A DNA stretch of 64,000 nt from Blautia sp. An81 (GTDB taxonomy: Bacteria; Bacillota; Clostridia; Lachnospirales; Lachnospiraceae): contig NZ_NFHH01000001.1 in NCBI RefSeq assembly GCF_002161285.1, positions 62,001 through 126,000 on the forward strand. Direction: 5' to 3'. Below the pieces are notes generated by a model that had not been told where the DNA came from, made no database searches, and was given only the letters and a program-made list of their open reading frames with translations. Position numbers and translations under genes: made by a program. Below, one piece after another: positions 26,638 through 34,765 of the stretch. Numbering within the stretch: the stretch's first letter is position 1; each line of letters starts with the position of its first letter.

Positions 26638-26861
26638 CTGTTTCTTTTACTCTTTACCTGTGTTAAAGCGGTCTTTATCTGGGGAACCGGAGGAATCCGG
26701 AAAGAGCCTGAGCTGTAAGGAAGAGGTGCTCTGTACCTTCTCTGAGAATATAGAATGTATTTCTCTGATATGTTTATGAAAATTATAACACGTCCCAAAG
26801 GCCCCTGTAAATCCCAGGAAAATCACCAAAAATCCTCTTTTCAATCCTGTTGAAAACTGTG

Positions 26862-26895
26862 AAAAAAGCCCTCTCCCCCCGAAAAGAGGAAAGGA
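26862..26895 (-). terminator. Rho-independent terminator after the coat-like genes
   Basis: A 12-bp stem (AGTCCTTTCCTC with GGGGAGAGGGCT, three wobble pairs) and 7-nt loop is followed by TTTTTT on the minus strand, 34 bp past the last coat-like gene. Confidence 0.85.
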
Positions 26896-26928
26896 CTTTT
26901 TCTTATCCCTATGGTTTTCGGATTTTTC

Positions 26929-27186
26929 TTACTGAACAGCAGGCTGGCTGAGCACAGAACGCACATGGGCCACTTCTTCAGGCTTTGCACAGGCTGCGGG
27001 AACATAATAGCTCTTGGCTCTGGCAATCTGATAGATTTCCTCCTGAGACATTTCGCACTGGTTCCGCATCTGTTTCAGCACCTGTTTTAACTGGGAATTC
27101 TCTGTCTGAGAGATCATCTCTCCGTAGCGTACCAATTCGCCGTTGATTCCTGCCAAAGTATCTGCCACCATTGTCTTATCTGTCAT
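26929..27186 (-). CDS. Small spore coat-like protein (CotF family)
   Basis: An 85-residue soluble, helical protein resembling the CotF/ferritin-like coat family common in sporulating clostridia. MVADTLAGINGELVRYGEMI and QMRNQCEMSQEEIYQIARAKSYYVPA-type helices are characteristic, ending in an Ala/Pro-containing tail. ATG behind AGGAGG. It follows another small coat-like gene by 12 bp and ends at a terminator. The exact coat role is inferred from family resemblance. Confidence 0.75.
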   Translation of the reverse strand: MTDKTMVADTLAGINGELVRYGEMISQTENSQLKQVLKQMRNQCEMSQEEIYQIARAKSYYVPAACAKPEEVAHVRSVLSQPAVQ

Positions 27187-27198
27187 CTTCTCTACCTC

Positions 27199-27384
27199 CT
27201 ACTGTAAAAACTTCATAAGCTGCTGCTTGCTCTCCAGAGCAGACTGGGCTGATTTCTGGAAAAACTGCTTCACCTGAGGGTCCTGGGCCTCATGGGCGTA
27301 GTCCTGCATTTTACAGTGGGTAGTGTCAAAACCACCAATGAGATGACGAAGATTCTGAAGGTCTAATACCGAAATTTCTGTCAT
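27199..27384 (-). CDS. Small coat-associated protein, CotF-like partner
   Basis: A 61-residue protein starting MTEISVLDLQNLRHLIGG, with AGGAGG 8 bases upstream. A longer in-frame start ten codons earlier has no ribosome site. It is mostly helical with HCKMQDYAHEA and a Gln/Lys-rich C-terminus, as in small proteins paired with CotF-like coat genes in clostridia. Tight spacing to the next gene indicates a two-gene operon, likely expressed during sporulation. Confidence 0.65.
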   Translation of the reverse strand: MTEISVLDLQNLRHLIGGFDTTHCKMQDYAHEAQDPQVKQFFQKSAQSALESKQQLMKFLQ

Positions 27385-27416
27385 GATCTTTTCCTCCTTA
27401 AATTTAGTTTCCACAG

Positions 27417-27445
27417 TTAGTATGACAAAAATCCGGATTTTTATG
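27417..27445 (-). promoter_or_regulatory. Candidate sporulation sigma (E or K) promoter for the coat-like pair
   Basis: CATAAA (27440-27445), 15 bp, CATACTAA (27417-27424) on the minus strand. The -10 resembles both sigma-E and sigma-K sites; CATAAA recurs as the -35 of the spoIIIA candidate. Confidence 0.35.
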
Positions 27446-27450
27446 TGGCA

Positions 27451-29448
27451 TTAAGGATTTCGGATAATCCTTTTGCTGCCAAAATAGGTAAGTAAAAAAT
27501 AGGCTCCATAAATCAGGATAAAAATCACTGCTGCGGCAAGAACAGAGGAAAAGTAGTCAATCCTTCCCAAACTCTGAAGAGCGATTTTTATAAAAATCAT
27601 GCCGAAAACAGAGTGGACAGCCGCCAGAAGCAGGGGAATAAAGAAGAATATTCCAATCTGACGGAAAAGGGCCTGATTGATCATTTTCTCGTCTGTACCC
27701 AGCTTTCGCAGCATAGCATAGCGTTCCTTATTATCAGAGCTTTCAGAAAGCTCTTTTAACGCCAGTATGGCTGCACTGCAGATAAGGAAAATAATACCCA
27801 GATAGATGGATACAAAGGTAACTGAAGCAGAAAGTCCTCCGCTGACTGCAATAATATCTATTTTTGTGTTGATCAGAAGGCCATCTGACATATTGGTCAC
27901 ATCATACTTCATGACTTCCTGGTCAATCTGCTCTTTTTCTTTCTGGGTATCTGCCCGGTAATCCCCTGCCAGAAAACTGCTGCCTCTCCATTCTTCCCGG
28001 ACCTGATCGTCTGCCAGGATAAAAATTCCGGTATTTCCATGATTCGCCATCATTTCTACAAATCCATAGACGCAGTTTTCGTAAGCTGGCTCATAAGTTT
28101 TTCCATTAAGAGAAATGGTCTTTCCGGCCTTTAAAAGCTGGTTTCTCAGTTCTTCTGTGACTTCATAATCGCTGACAATAGCATAGGTATCTTCTTCTAC
28201 CTCTACAGGCTCCATACCGTACAGAGCAGCCAGACGATTATACTCAGATTCTTTCATAATAGTTTCCTGAATTTCATTCCCCTCAAGATTCACCGCCAGT
28301 CCTGAGATATCTACATCTAATCCCGTTCTGTCCAGAGTATCCTTTAAAGTAAGCTCAGGAGTGTTGTAAAAGCTGACTTCCACATATCCATCTTCTAAAA
28401 GGGACATGTCAAATCCCTTTTCTTTCAGCTTGGTACTGGCTTCTGCTCCGGAAATATCTGTAAAGTTCACATCCACAGGCGTCAGTTCCCGAAGCATTTT
28501 CTGAAAGCTGAAGTTAATCCCCAGACCGCCTCCCAGAACACAAATGGTGAGAAACAGCATCAGACAGATAAGGGTCATAGAAAAAACCATAGTATTTACC
28601 TTGCTGTGGATCTGTCGAAGGATAAAAGCGTTCAGATCTCTAAGATAGTATTTCCTGCTTTTCTGAAAAATCTGCAGAAGAAAGCCGGAAAGAGACCAGA
28701 AAAAAAGAAAAGTTCCCACACAGCCTGCCAGGATAATGACCAAAATACCGGAAGTTGTGATTTCCTCTGGATGGCTTACCTGATAATACTGATAAGCCAG
28801 GTCTGCCACAGCCAGCAGAAATACCACCACACAGCGTATGGGATTTTTCATCCCTATCTTTTCATTTTTCCTTCCTGCTGCCAGAAGTTCCGACAATGTA
28901 TACCTGGAAAGACTTATAACATTAAACACTGCTACGATCAGGAACATAATGCCAAAATATAAAATTGTTTTCCAGAATGCATCTCCGGAAAAAACAAACT
29001 GATAGCCGTCCATAACGCCGTTAAACATCCGGACTACCAGAAGAGACATAAACTGGGCTCCAAATATTCCTATAAGCAGTCCCACTGCCAAAGACAGCAG
29101 GCCTATGAGAAAAGTTTCTCCTAAAAGGATCCTGGAAATCTGCATCTTTCCCATTCCCAGAGTCATGTAAATGCCAAATTCTTTATTCCGTCTCTTAATA
29201 AGAAAGTTGTTGGCATAGACAATGAGAAAGCCCAGGATAAAAGAAACGAACACAGACACGCCTCCCAGCATCTGGATCATGAAATCTATGATCTCATAGG
29301 TAGAGTTTCCCATGACTGACATGGCCTGCTGGGAATCCAGGGAGTTAAAAATATAGAAGATAGCCACACCCAGGATTAAAGTAAGAAAGTAAATGGCATA
29401 ATCTTTAAAACTTTTTTTCATATTTTTCAGAGAAAGCCTAAAGAACAT
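27451..29448 (-). CDS. BceB-type ABC transporter permease (FtsX family)
   Basis: Membrane subunit of a peptide-antibiotic sensing and detoxification transporter. The 665 residues have ten predicted hydrophobic helices in a 1-3-4-2-type layout and a large extracellular domain (about 320-540) between two helix groups, the hallmark of BceB proteins, which also signal to BceS-type kinases. The N-terminus MFFRLSLKNMKKSFKDYAIYF is typical. It overlaps bceA by 11 bp. The substrate is unknown; bacitracin or lantibiotics are family precedents. Confidence 0.92.
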   Translation of the reverse strand: MFFRLSLKNMKKSFKDYAIYFLTLILGVAIFYIFNSLDSQQAMSVMGNSTYEIIDFMIQMLGGVSVFVSFILGFLIVYANNFLIKRRNKEFGIYMTLGMGKMQISRILLGETFLIGLLSLAVGLLIGIFGAQFMSLLVVRMFNGVMDGYQFVFSGDAFWKTILYFGIMFLIVAVFNVISLSRYTLSELLAAGRKNEKIGMKNPIRCVVVFLLAVADLAYQYYQVSHPEEITTSGILVIILAGCVGTFLFFWSLSGFLLQIFQKSRKYYLRDLNAFILRQIHSKVNTMVFSMTLICLMLFLTICVLGGGLGINFSFQKMLRELTPVDVNFTDISGAEASTKLKEKGFDMSLLEDGYVEVSFYNTPELTLKDTLDRTGLDVDISGLAVNLEGNEIQETIMKESEYNRLAALYGMEPVEVEEDTYAIVSDYEVTEELRNQLLKAGKTISLNGKTYEPAYENCVYGFVEMMANHGNTGIFILADDQVREEWRGSSFLAGDYRADTQKEKEQIDQEVMKYDVTNMSDGLLINTKIDIIAVSGGLSASVTFVSIYLGIIFLICSAAILALKELSESSDNKERYAMLRKLGTDEKMINQALFRQIGIFFFIPLLLAAVHSVFGMIFIKIALQSLGRIDYFSSVLAAAVIFILIYGAYFLLTYFGSKRIIRNP

Positions 29449-30205
29449 CGTTCAGCTCACCTCCCAGCAAAGTGACCACCTCGATGATCCTGCCAAAGAA
29501 CTCCTTCCGGGAATCCTCCCCTCTGTGAAGCTCATTAAACAGCTTTCCATCTTTAATAAAAAGTATCCTGTCTGCATAACTGGCCGTAAAAGCGTCATGG
29601 GTCACCATAAGGAGAGTGGCTCCCAGTTTCTGGTTCATATACTGAAAACTTTCCAGCAGCATCCTGGCAGATTTGGAGTCCAGAGCTCCTGTAGGCTCAT
29701 CTGCCAGCACCAGCTGGGGCTGGGTAATGATCGCCCTGGCACAGGCCACCCTCTGTTTCTGTCCTCCTGACATTTCATAAGGATATTTATGGAGGACCGA
29801 AGAAATATCCAGCTCCTTTGCAGTCTTTTCCACTTTTTCTGCGATTTTTTCCGGCTTTACCCGCTGGATGCTGAGAGCCAGTGCAATATTCTCATAGGCA
29901 GTCAGAGTATCCAGCAGATTAAACTCCTGAAAAATAAATCCCAGTTCTTCCCTGCGGAATCTGTTCAGATGGTTTCCTCTGAGCCGTGTAATATCCATAT
30001 CATTAACAATAATCTTCCCGCTGGTAACCCGGTCAATGGTGGAAATACAGTTCAGAAGGGTAGTCTTTCCAGACCCGGAAGCCCCCATGATCCCTACAAA
30101 CTCTCCCTCCTGTACTTCAAAGCTGATCTTGTCCAGAGCCTTGGTTAAGCTGCCTTTATTCCCATAGTATTTCTCTACATTTGCAACCTCTAATACTGTA
30201 TGCAT
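29438..30205 (-). CDS. BceA-type ABC transporter ATP-binding protein
   Basis: ATPase partner of the large FtsX-type permease. Its 255 residues include Walker A GASGSGKTT (about 41-49), Q-loop FIFQEFNLLDTL, signature MSGGQKQRVACARA, Walker B LVLADEPTGALDS and MVTHDAFTA. This places it in the MacB/BceA/LolD branch. ATG behind AAAGGAG. It lies 100 bp downstream of the sensor kinase; the gap carries a possible regulator binding site. Confidence 0.94.
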   Translation of the reverse strand: MHTVLEVANVEKYYGNKGSLTKALDKISFEVQEGEFVGIMGASGSGKTTLLNCISTIDRVTSGKIIVNDMDITRLRGNHLNRFRREELGFIFQEFNLLDTLTAYENIALALSIQRVKPEKIAEKVEKTAKELDISSVLHKYPYEMSGGQKQRVACARAIITQPQLVLADEPTGALDSKSARMLLESFQYMNQKLGATLLMVTHDAFTASYADRILFIKDGKLFNELHRGEDSRKEFFGRIIEVVTLLGGELNDVL

Positions 30206-30284
30206 GATTCTGCTCCTTTCCTGTTGATACTTTTATCTTACAGGAAAGACTTATTTTCTCCCATGGATTTACCTTACACTTTCC

Positions 30285-30298
30285 TTTCATTTTTGTAA
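30285..30298 (-). promoter_or_regulatory. Possible BceR-type operator upstream of bceAB
   Basis: Minus-strand TTACA-AAAA-TGAAA matches the published BceR-type pattern TnACA-N4-TGTAA with one mismatch. It is about 80 bp before bceA; a well-formed -35 was not found, as is common for activator-dependent promoters. Confidence 0.45.
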
Positions 30299-30305
30299 CC
30301 TTTCT

Positions 30306-31325
30306 TTACTGGAAAATCTCTTCTGTCATACTTCCTAAAGGGAAACGTATAATGACCATGCAGCCTCTCCCCCTGGCCGAGACAATTTCTATCCTGTGTC
30401 CCATTTTTTCACAGAGTTTTTTGCACAGATACAATCCAATTCCCGTAGATTTTTTCCCGATCCTGCCATTTTCTCCAGTAAAACCTTTGTCCCAGATTCT
30501 GGGAAGATCTCCAGCTGAAATTCCTATGCCCGTATCCCTCAGATACAGCTTCACCTGTTCCCGCCCCTTTTCTGCATACCATTCCAGAGTCCGCTCTCCC
30601 TCTCCCATATATTTGATACTGTTAGAGAGGATCTGCTGGAGGATAAAAGCCAGCCATTTGCTGTCTGAGAAGACTTCCACATCCAGATCATGGCACTGTA
30701 TAGAGATTTTTTCTTCCAGAAGGAGTTTTCGATTCTTTTTCAGTACCTCTGACGTAACCTTTCTCAGAGAAATTTTTTTCAGTACATAGTCTTTTTCCAC
30801 ATAACTGCTTCTGGCATAGAAAAGGGCCTGTTCCGCATAAGCATCAATTTTATCCAGCTCTTCTATCATACTCTCATCGTAAAACTGACGGTTATTCTCC
30901 ACCAGCAGTTTTCCTGTGGCTATGGGCAGCTTGATCTCATGTACCCAGAGTTCAATATACTCTTTATATTCTTTCTGCTTTTGTTCATAACTGCTAACCC
31001 GTTCTGCCATAGAGCGTCCCATTTCCTTCATAGCCTGGCAGGCAAGTCTTCCTTCCAAAAATTCCGGCTCGCTTAAAATCTCCGGCAGAAGGTATGCCTT
31101 GTCCAAATCCCGGACTTTCTCCCGAAGTTCCTCATAAAATTCTTTTTTCCGTCCATAATCCCAGCAAAGGAGCCCCAGGCCCAAAAGAAAACTTCCGACT
31201 CCTGTTATTACCAGGAAATAAAGAGGAATTTGGGTAAGTCCTCCGAAAATAAGGAGAGTAACAAGAAAAAGGGCTTCAATGCATATGGAAAGCCAGTGGT
31301 CTTTCAGATAATCTTTATAGTTCAT
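30306..31325 (-). CDS. BceS-type intramembrane-sensing histidine kinase
   Basis: Short sensor kinase with two adjacent transmembrane helices (about 13-55) and almost no extracellular loop, so it senses through its BceAB partner. The 339 residues show HEIKLPIATGKLLVENN (phospho-acceptor His in WVHEIKLP), the N box QQILSNSIKYMG, and G boxes DTGIGISAGDLPRIWDKG and STGIGLYLCKKLC. It overlaps bceR by 4 bp (ATGA), so the two are coupled. Confidence 0.93.
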   Translation of the reverse strand: MNYKDYLKDHWLSICIEALFLVTLLIFGGLTQIPLYFLVITGVGSFLLGLGLLCWDYGRKKEFYEELREKVRDLDKAYLLPEILSEPEFLEGRLACQAMKEMGRSMAERVSSYEQKQKEYKEYIELWVHEIKLPIATGKLLVENNRQFYDESMIEELDKIDAYAEQALFYARSSYVEKDYVLKKISLRKVTSEVLKKNRKLLLEEKISIQCHDLDVEVFSDSKWLAFILQQILSNSIKYMGEGERTLEWYAEKGREQVKLYLRDTGIGISAGDLPRIWDKGFTGENGRIGKKSTGIGLYLCKKLCEKMGHRIEIVSARGRGCMVIIRFPLGSMTEEIFQ

Positions 31326-31990
31326 TCCAGAAGGTATCCCTGTCCTCTCTTAGTTTTTATAGCCTGGGCTTTTCCCAGAAGTTCCAGCTTAGCCCTGAGC
31401 CTGGTCATATTTACTGTAAGAGTATTATCATCTACAAACAGTTCGCTGTCCCACAGGTCGTTCATGATCTGGTCCCGTGACAGAATTTTCCCCCTGTTTC
31501 TGGCAAGACTGAAAAGTATCCTGCTTTCATTTTTGGTAAGCTCTGCTTCCTGTCTTCCGTCACCTATGGTACTTCTGGATACATCCAGCCAGAATCCTCC
31601 GCATTCTATCTTGTCATCTTCTCTGTTTCCTGCCATGGTCCGCTTCAGCACAGCTTCTACATGGGCCAGAAGAATCTGGGGATTAAAGGGTTTTGCCATA
31701 AAATCATCTGCCCCGTAATTCATACAGAGGAGCTCATTCATCTCTGTATCTTGGCTGGTAATGATCACAATAGGCAAAGAAGTCTTTTTTCTCAAGCTCC
31801 GGCAGAGGAATTTTCCATCGTTCACCGGAAGACCTATGTCCAGGAGAAGCAGGTCTCCATGGGCTTTCAGGACACTTTCCTCCAGATTTTCATAGTCCGT
31901 AAGTTCTTCCGTCTCATATCCCTCCATAGAAAAAAATCTTGCCAGTTCTGTTCTCAGTTTATCATCATCTTCTATGATCAGCAGTTTCAT
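31322..31990 (-). CDS. BceR-type response regulator (OmpR family)
   Basis: DNA-binding partner of the adjacent kinase. The start MKLLIIEDDDKLR is chosen for GGAGG five to six bases upstream; longer frames run into the repeat B region. The 222 residues have a receiver domain (LLLDIGLPVNDG with phospho-Asp; ITSQDTE, AKPFNPQ Lys) and a winged helix (LTKNESRILFSLARNRGKILSRDQIM, DDNTLTVNMTRLRAKL). It is first in the operon bceRSAB. Confidence 0.94.
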   Translation of the reverse strand: MKLLIIEDDDKLRTELARFFSMEGYETEELTDYENLEESVLKAHGDLLLLDIGLPVNDGKFLCRSLRKKTSLPIVIITSQDTEMNELLCMNYGADDFMAKPFNPQILLAHVEAVLKRTMAGNREDDKIECGGFWLDVSRSTIGDGRQEAELTKNESRILFSLARNRGKILSRDQIMNDLWDSELFVDDNTLTVNMTRLRAKLELLGKAQAIKTKRGQGYLLE

Positions 31991-32014
31991 TATTTCCTCC
32001 ATGTTTTTTTCTAA

Positions 32015-32115
32015 AATACCGCAAGGCGGTAACATACCTCATTGCGGCGTGTGCATCCCGCCCGGAGGGCTTTTATACTATAGGAAAGTCCTCCGGACTG
32101 CCCTATAGAATAAAA
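32015..32115 (+). repeat. Interspersed palindromic repeat, copy B
   Basis: About 100 bp shared with 10902-11004. CTATAGG (32078-32084) and CCTATAG (32102-32108) flank core 32085-32101, which is the exact reverse complement of the copy A core. The left arm that pairs in copy A is missing here. It lies immediately upstream of the bceR start and abuts the glgA terminator. Confidence 0.8.
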
Positions 32116-32186
32116 AGAGCTGCCGCCTTTAACAAAGTTCCAGAGTCCTTCACTCTTAACATATGTTAAATGCAGCAGCCCATTTT
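32111..32186 (-). terminator. Terminator after glgA
   Basis: On the minus strand GGGCTGCTGCATTTAAC (32165-32181) pairs with the arm at 32117-32133, with a 31-nt loop, then TTTTT. The arms resemble those of the secG terminator. Confidence 0.75.
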
Positions 32187-32199
32187 TAATTTTCTATGG

Positions 32200-33645
32200 T
32201 CAACCTCCGATCAGCCAATTGTACATCTCCTCGTACTGTTTTGCAGAATTATTCCAGGAGAAATCTTTTGCCATGGCCCGATCAATCATTTTATTCCATT
32301 CTCTCTTCTTATCGTAGTATACGCCTTCCGCATAACGAATGGTTCCCAGCATCTCATGAGCATTGTAATTTTTAAAGCTGAATCCGGTGCCGGTGCTCTC
32401 ATATTCATTATAAGGCTCTACGGTATCTTTCAAACCTCCGGTCTCTCTTACAATAGGAAGGGTTCCATAACGAAGGCTCATCAGCTGGCTCAGGCCGCAG
32501 GGCTCAAAAAGGGACGGCATAAGGAAAGCGTCACAGGAAGCATAAATCCTGTGGGAAAGTGCATTGTCATAGAAAATATTGGCAGATACTTTGCCCTGAT
32601 ACTTCCATGCAAAATGACGGAACATATTCTCATAACGCTCTTCGCCAGTTCCCAGAACTACGATCTGTACATTATCCTGGCACAGTTCATCCATTACATA
32701 AGCCACCAGGTCGAATCCTTTCTGGTCTGTAAGCCTGGATACGACACCGATCATCATAGCTTTTGGATCTTCGTTTAATCCCAGCTCTCTCTGGAGGGCC
32801 GTCTTATTCTTTACCTTTTCCTTCCGGAAGGTCTTGGCATTAAAGTTCTTTGCGATCATAGGATCTGTTTCCGGATTCCACTCATTATAGTCCAGACCAT
32901 TGACAATACCCCTGAGGTCATTGCTGCGGGCTCTCATCAGTCCGTCAAGGCCTTCTCCGTAGAATTCCGTCTTGATCTCCTCTGCATAAGTATTGCTTAC
33001 AGTGGTAATGGCATCTGCATATACCAGACCGCCTTTTAACAGATTGGCATCTTTGTATGCCTCTAATTTATCTGGTGTAAAGAAGTAAGCCGGCAGTCCT
33101 GTCAGCTCACGGATGGTCTTAATGTCCCAGGTTCCCTGGAATTTTAAGTTATGTATGGTCATAACTGTCTTAATTCCCTGATAGAAGGGGCTGTCCTGGA
33201 ATCCGTCTTTTAAGTATACTGGAATCAGTCCGGTCTGCCAGTCATGACAGTGGATCAGGTCCGGTCTGAAGTCAATGGTAGGCAGAATAGAAAGAGCTGC
33301 TTTTGAGAAAAAGGCAAATTTTTCAATATCAAAACGGATGTCTCCGTATGGCTGATATCCTGAAAAATAATATTCATTGTCAATGAAATAGAACTTAATA
33401 CCGTCATATTCCAGCTGCATAATGCCTACATATTCTCTTCTGTAGCCAATATCCATATAAAAATGGGTAATATACTGAAGCTGGTTTTTATACTCTTCCT
33501 TCATGCATAAATATTTCGGAATAATAACCCTTACATCAAAATAGTTTTTGTCGAAACACTTGGGCAATGCGCCTACAACGTCTGCTAATCCCCCGGTCTT
33601 TATAAAAGGCACTGCCTCTGAGGCCACAAATAATATCTTTTTCAC
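32200..33645 (-). CDS. glgA: Glycogen synthase (ADP-glucose type)
   Basis: GT5 glycosyltransferase that extends alpha-1,4-glucan from ADP-glucose. GTG start (33643-33645) chosen because AAGGAGGG precedes it and the N-terminus KKILFVASEAVPFIKTGGLADVVGALPK then matches the family; an upstream in-frame ATG would add 25 atypical residues. At 481 residues the length is normal. Also visible: LIHCHDWQTGL, TIHNLKFQG, and the C-terminal acid motif PSLFEPCGLSQL. No other glg gene is in view. Confidence 0.95.
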   Translation of the reverse strand: MKKILFVASEAVPFIKTGGLADVVGALPKCFDKNYFDVRVIIPKYLCMKEEYKNQLQYITHFYMDIGYRREYVGIMQLEYDGIKFYFIDNEYYFSGYQPYGDIRFDIEKFAFFSKAALSILPTIDFRPDLIHCHDWQTGLIPVYLKDGFQDSPFYQGIKTVMTIHNLKFQGTWDIKTIRELTGLPAYFFTPDKLEAYKDANLLKGGLVYADAITTVSNTYAEEIKTEFYGEGLDGLMRARSNDLRGIVNGLDYNEWNPETDPMIAKNFNAKTFRKEKVKNKTALQRELGLNEDPKAMMIGVVSRLTDQKGFDLVAYVMDELCQDNVQIVVLGTGEERYENMFRHFAWKYQGKVSANIFYDNALSHRIYASCDAFLMPSLFEPCGLSQLMSLRYGTLPIVRETGGLKDTVEPYNEYESTGTGFSFKNYNAHEMLGTIRYAEGVYYDKKREWNKMIDRAMAKDFSWNNSAKQYEEMYNWLIGG

Positions 33646-33708
33646 CTTAAAATACCCTCCTTGCCAGACATTCTGATTCTTTGTCCTTTTCGGACTAAAT
33701 CTAACGAT

Positions 33709-33714
33709 ATTATA
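33709..33714 (-). promoter_or_regulatory. Candidate -10 of glgA
   Basis: Consensus TATAAT on the minus strand, about 65 bp before the glgA start, with no good -35 at normal spacing. Confidence 0.35.
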
Positions 33715-33769
33715 CCCCATTTTTTATGCAAAGAAAAGTGATTTTTTAAAGGAATCCAGGTATATTGTG

Positions 33770-34564
33770 TTATTTTTTATATTCCAGCCTGATTTTATCT
33801 GCAATCAGGGCGATAAACTCTGAATTGGTAGGTTTTCCTTTTCCTGTACTTACCGTATATCCGAAAAGTTCGTCGATAGTGTCCATTTTCCCCCTGCTCC
33901 AGGCCACTTCAATGGCATGGCGGATTGCTCTTTCTACCCTGCTTGGTGTGGTCTGATGCTTTTTCGCTATGGTAGGATATAAGATTTTTGTGATGGAATT
34001 GAGCATTTCCATATCGTTTACAGAAAGGATAATGGCATCTCTGAGATACTGATATCCTTTTATATGGGCGGGAACGCCGATCTCATGTATGATATTGGTC
34101 ACATCTGCTTCCAGATTTCTCTCATAATAACTGGTACTGTTTTCATAGGCATTTACTTTCCGCAGGTCTTTCTTTCTGCCTTCTTTCTCCTGGCGGATAT
34201 GTTTGATCCTGGACAGAAGCATGTCATTGTCAAAGGGTTTGAGGATATAATAATTGGCTCCCAGCTGGAAAGCGTCCTCTGTAATCTGTTCCTGTCCTAC
34301 TGCAGAAACGACGATAAAGGCCGGATGCTTTTTCAGTTCAACATCTTTGCTTACCCGTTCCATAACAGTCAGACCGTCCACTTTGGGCATTATAATGTCC
34401 AGAAGGACTACATCGGGCTCTTTTTCCTTAATAATATCGTATATTTCGGCGCCGTTGCTGGCATGTCCTACTAACTCCAGCTCCTGGTCTTCATTTATCA
34501 GGTTTCCAAGTAAATCTAACATTTTTTCATTATCATCTGCTATAGCGACATTTAACTTCTCCAT
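33770..34564 (-). CDS. spo0A: Sporulation master regulator Spo0A
   Basis: Phosphorylation-activated regulator that commits the cell to sporulation. The 264 residues have a receiver domain ([11 protein letters not shown] acidic pocket, [14 protein letters not shown] phospho-Asp, LKPFDND Lys) and the Spo0A C-terminal DNA-binding domain ([39 protein letters not shown] recognition helix). ATG behind GGAGG. It lies downstream of spoIVB, the conserved clostridial/Bacillus order, with its own promoter and a 0A box upstream. Confidence 0.97.
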   Translation of the reverse strand: MEKLNVAIADDNEKMLDLLGNLINEDQELELVGHASNGAEIYDIIKEKEPDVVLLDIIMPKVDGLTVMERVSKDVELKKHPAFIVVSAVGQEQITEDAFQLGANYYILKPFDNDMLLSRIKHIRQEKEGRKKDLRKVNAYENSTSYYERNLEADVTNIIHEIGVPAHIKGYQYLRDAIILSVNDMEMLNSITKILYPTIAKKHQTTPSRVERAIRHAIEVAWSRGKMDTIDELFGYTVSTGKGKPTNSEFIALIADKIRLEYKK

Positions 34565-34648
34565 TACTTATCCTCCATATATTTGTTGCCATATTCTTCA
34601 GGAAATGACGGGCGCCCTCTAGAATCGCCATTCCTAAAGACTATTAGT

Positions 34649-34677
34649 ATTATATTATTTGTGGTTTTCAGAATCAA
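34649..34677 (-). promoter_or_regulatory. Sigma-A promoter of spo0A
   Basis: TTGATT (34672-34677), 17 bp and consensus TATAAT (34649-34654) on the minus strand, about 85 bp before spo0A. Confidence 0.65.
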
Positions 34678-34726
34678 GCTAAATCATACTACAATTAGCG
34701 ATATATTCTGATAACTTTTCTTCTTT

Positions 34727-34733
34727 TTCGACA
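34727..34733 (-). promoter_or_regulatory. Spo0A box upstream of spo0A
   Basis: Minus-strand TGTCGAA, the core 0A-box heptamer (extended ATGTCGAAA), about 50 bp upstream of the spo0A -35. This suggests autoregulation, as in Bacillus. Confidence 0.5.
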
Positions 34734-34765
34734 TATTTCATATTTTCTTCCCAGAGTGTTTGGAT

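Noticed and set aside
26647-26844. A 65-codon frame with TTG start between recA and the coat-like genes
   Set aside because: No Shine-Dalgarno at the right distance, no recognisable domain, and it ends near the recA promoter; not supported as a gene.
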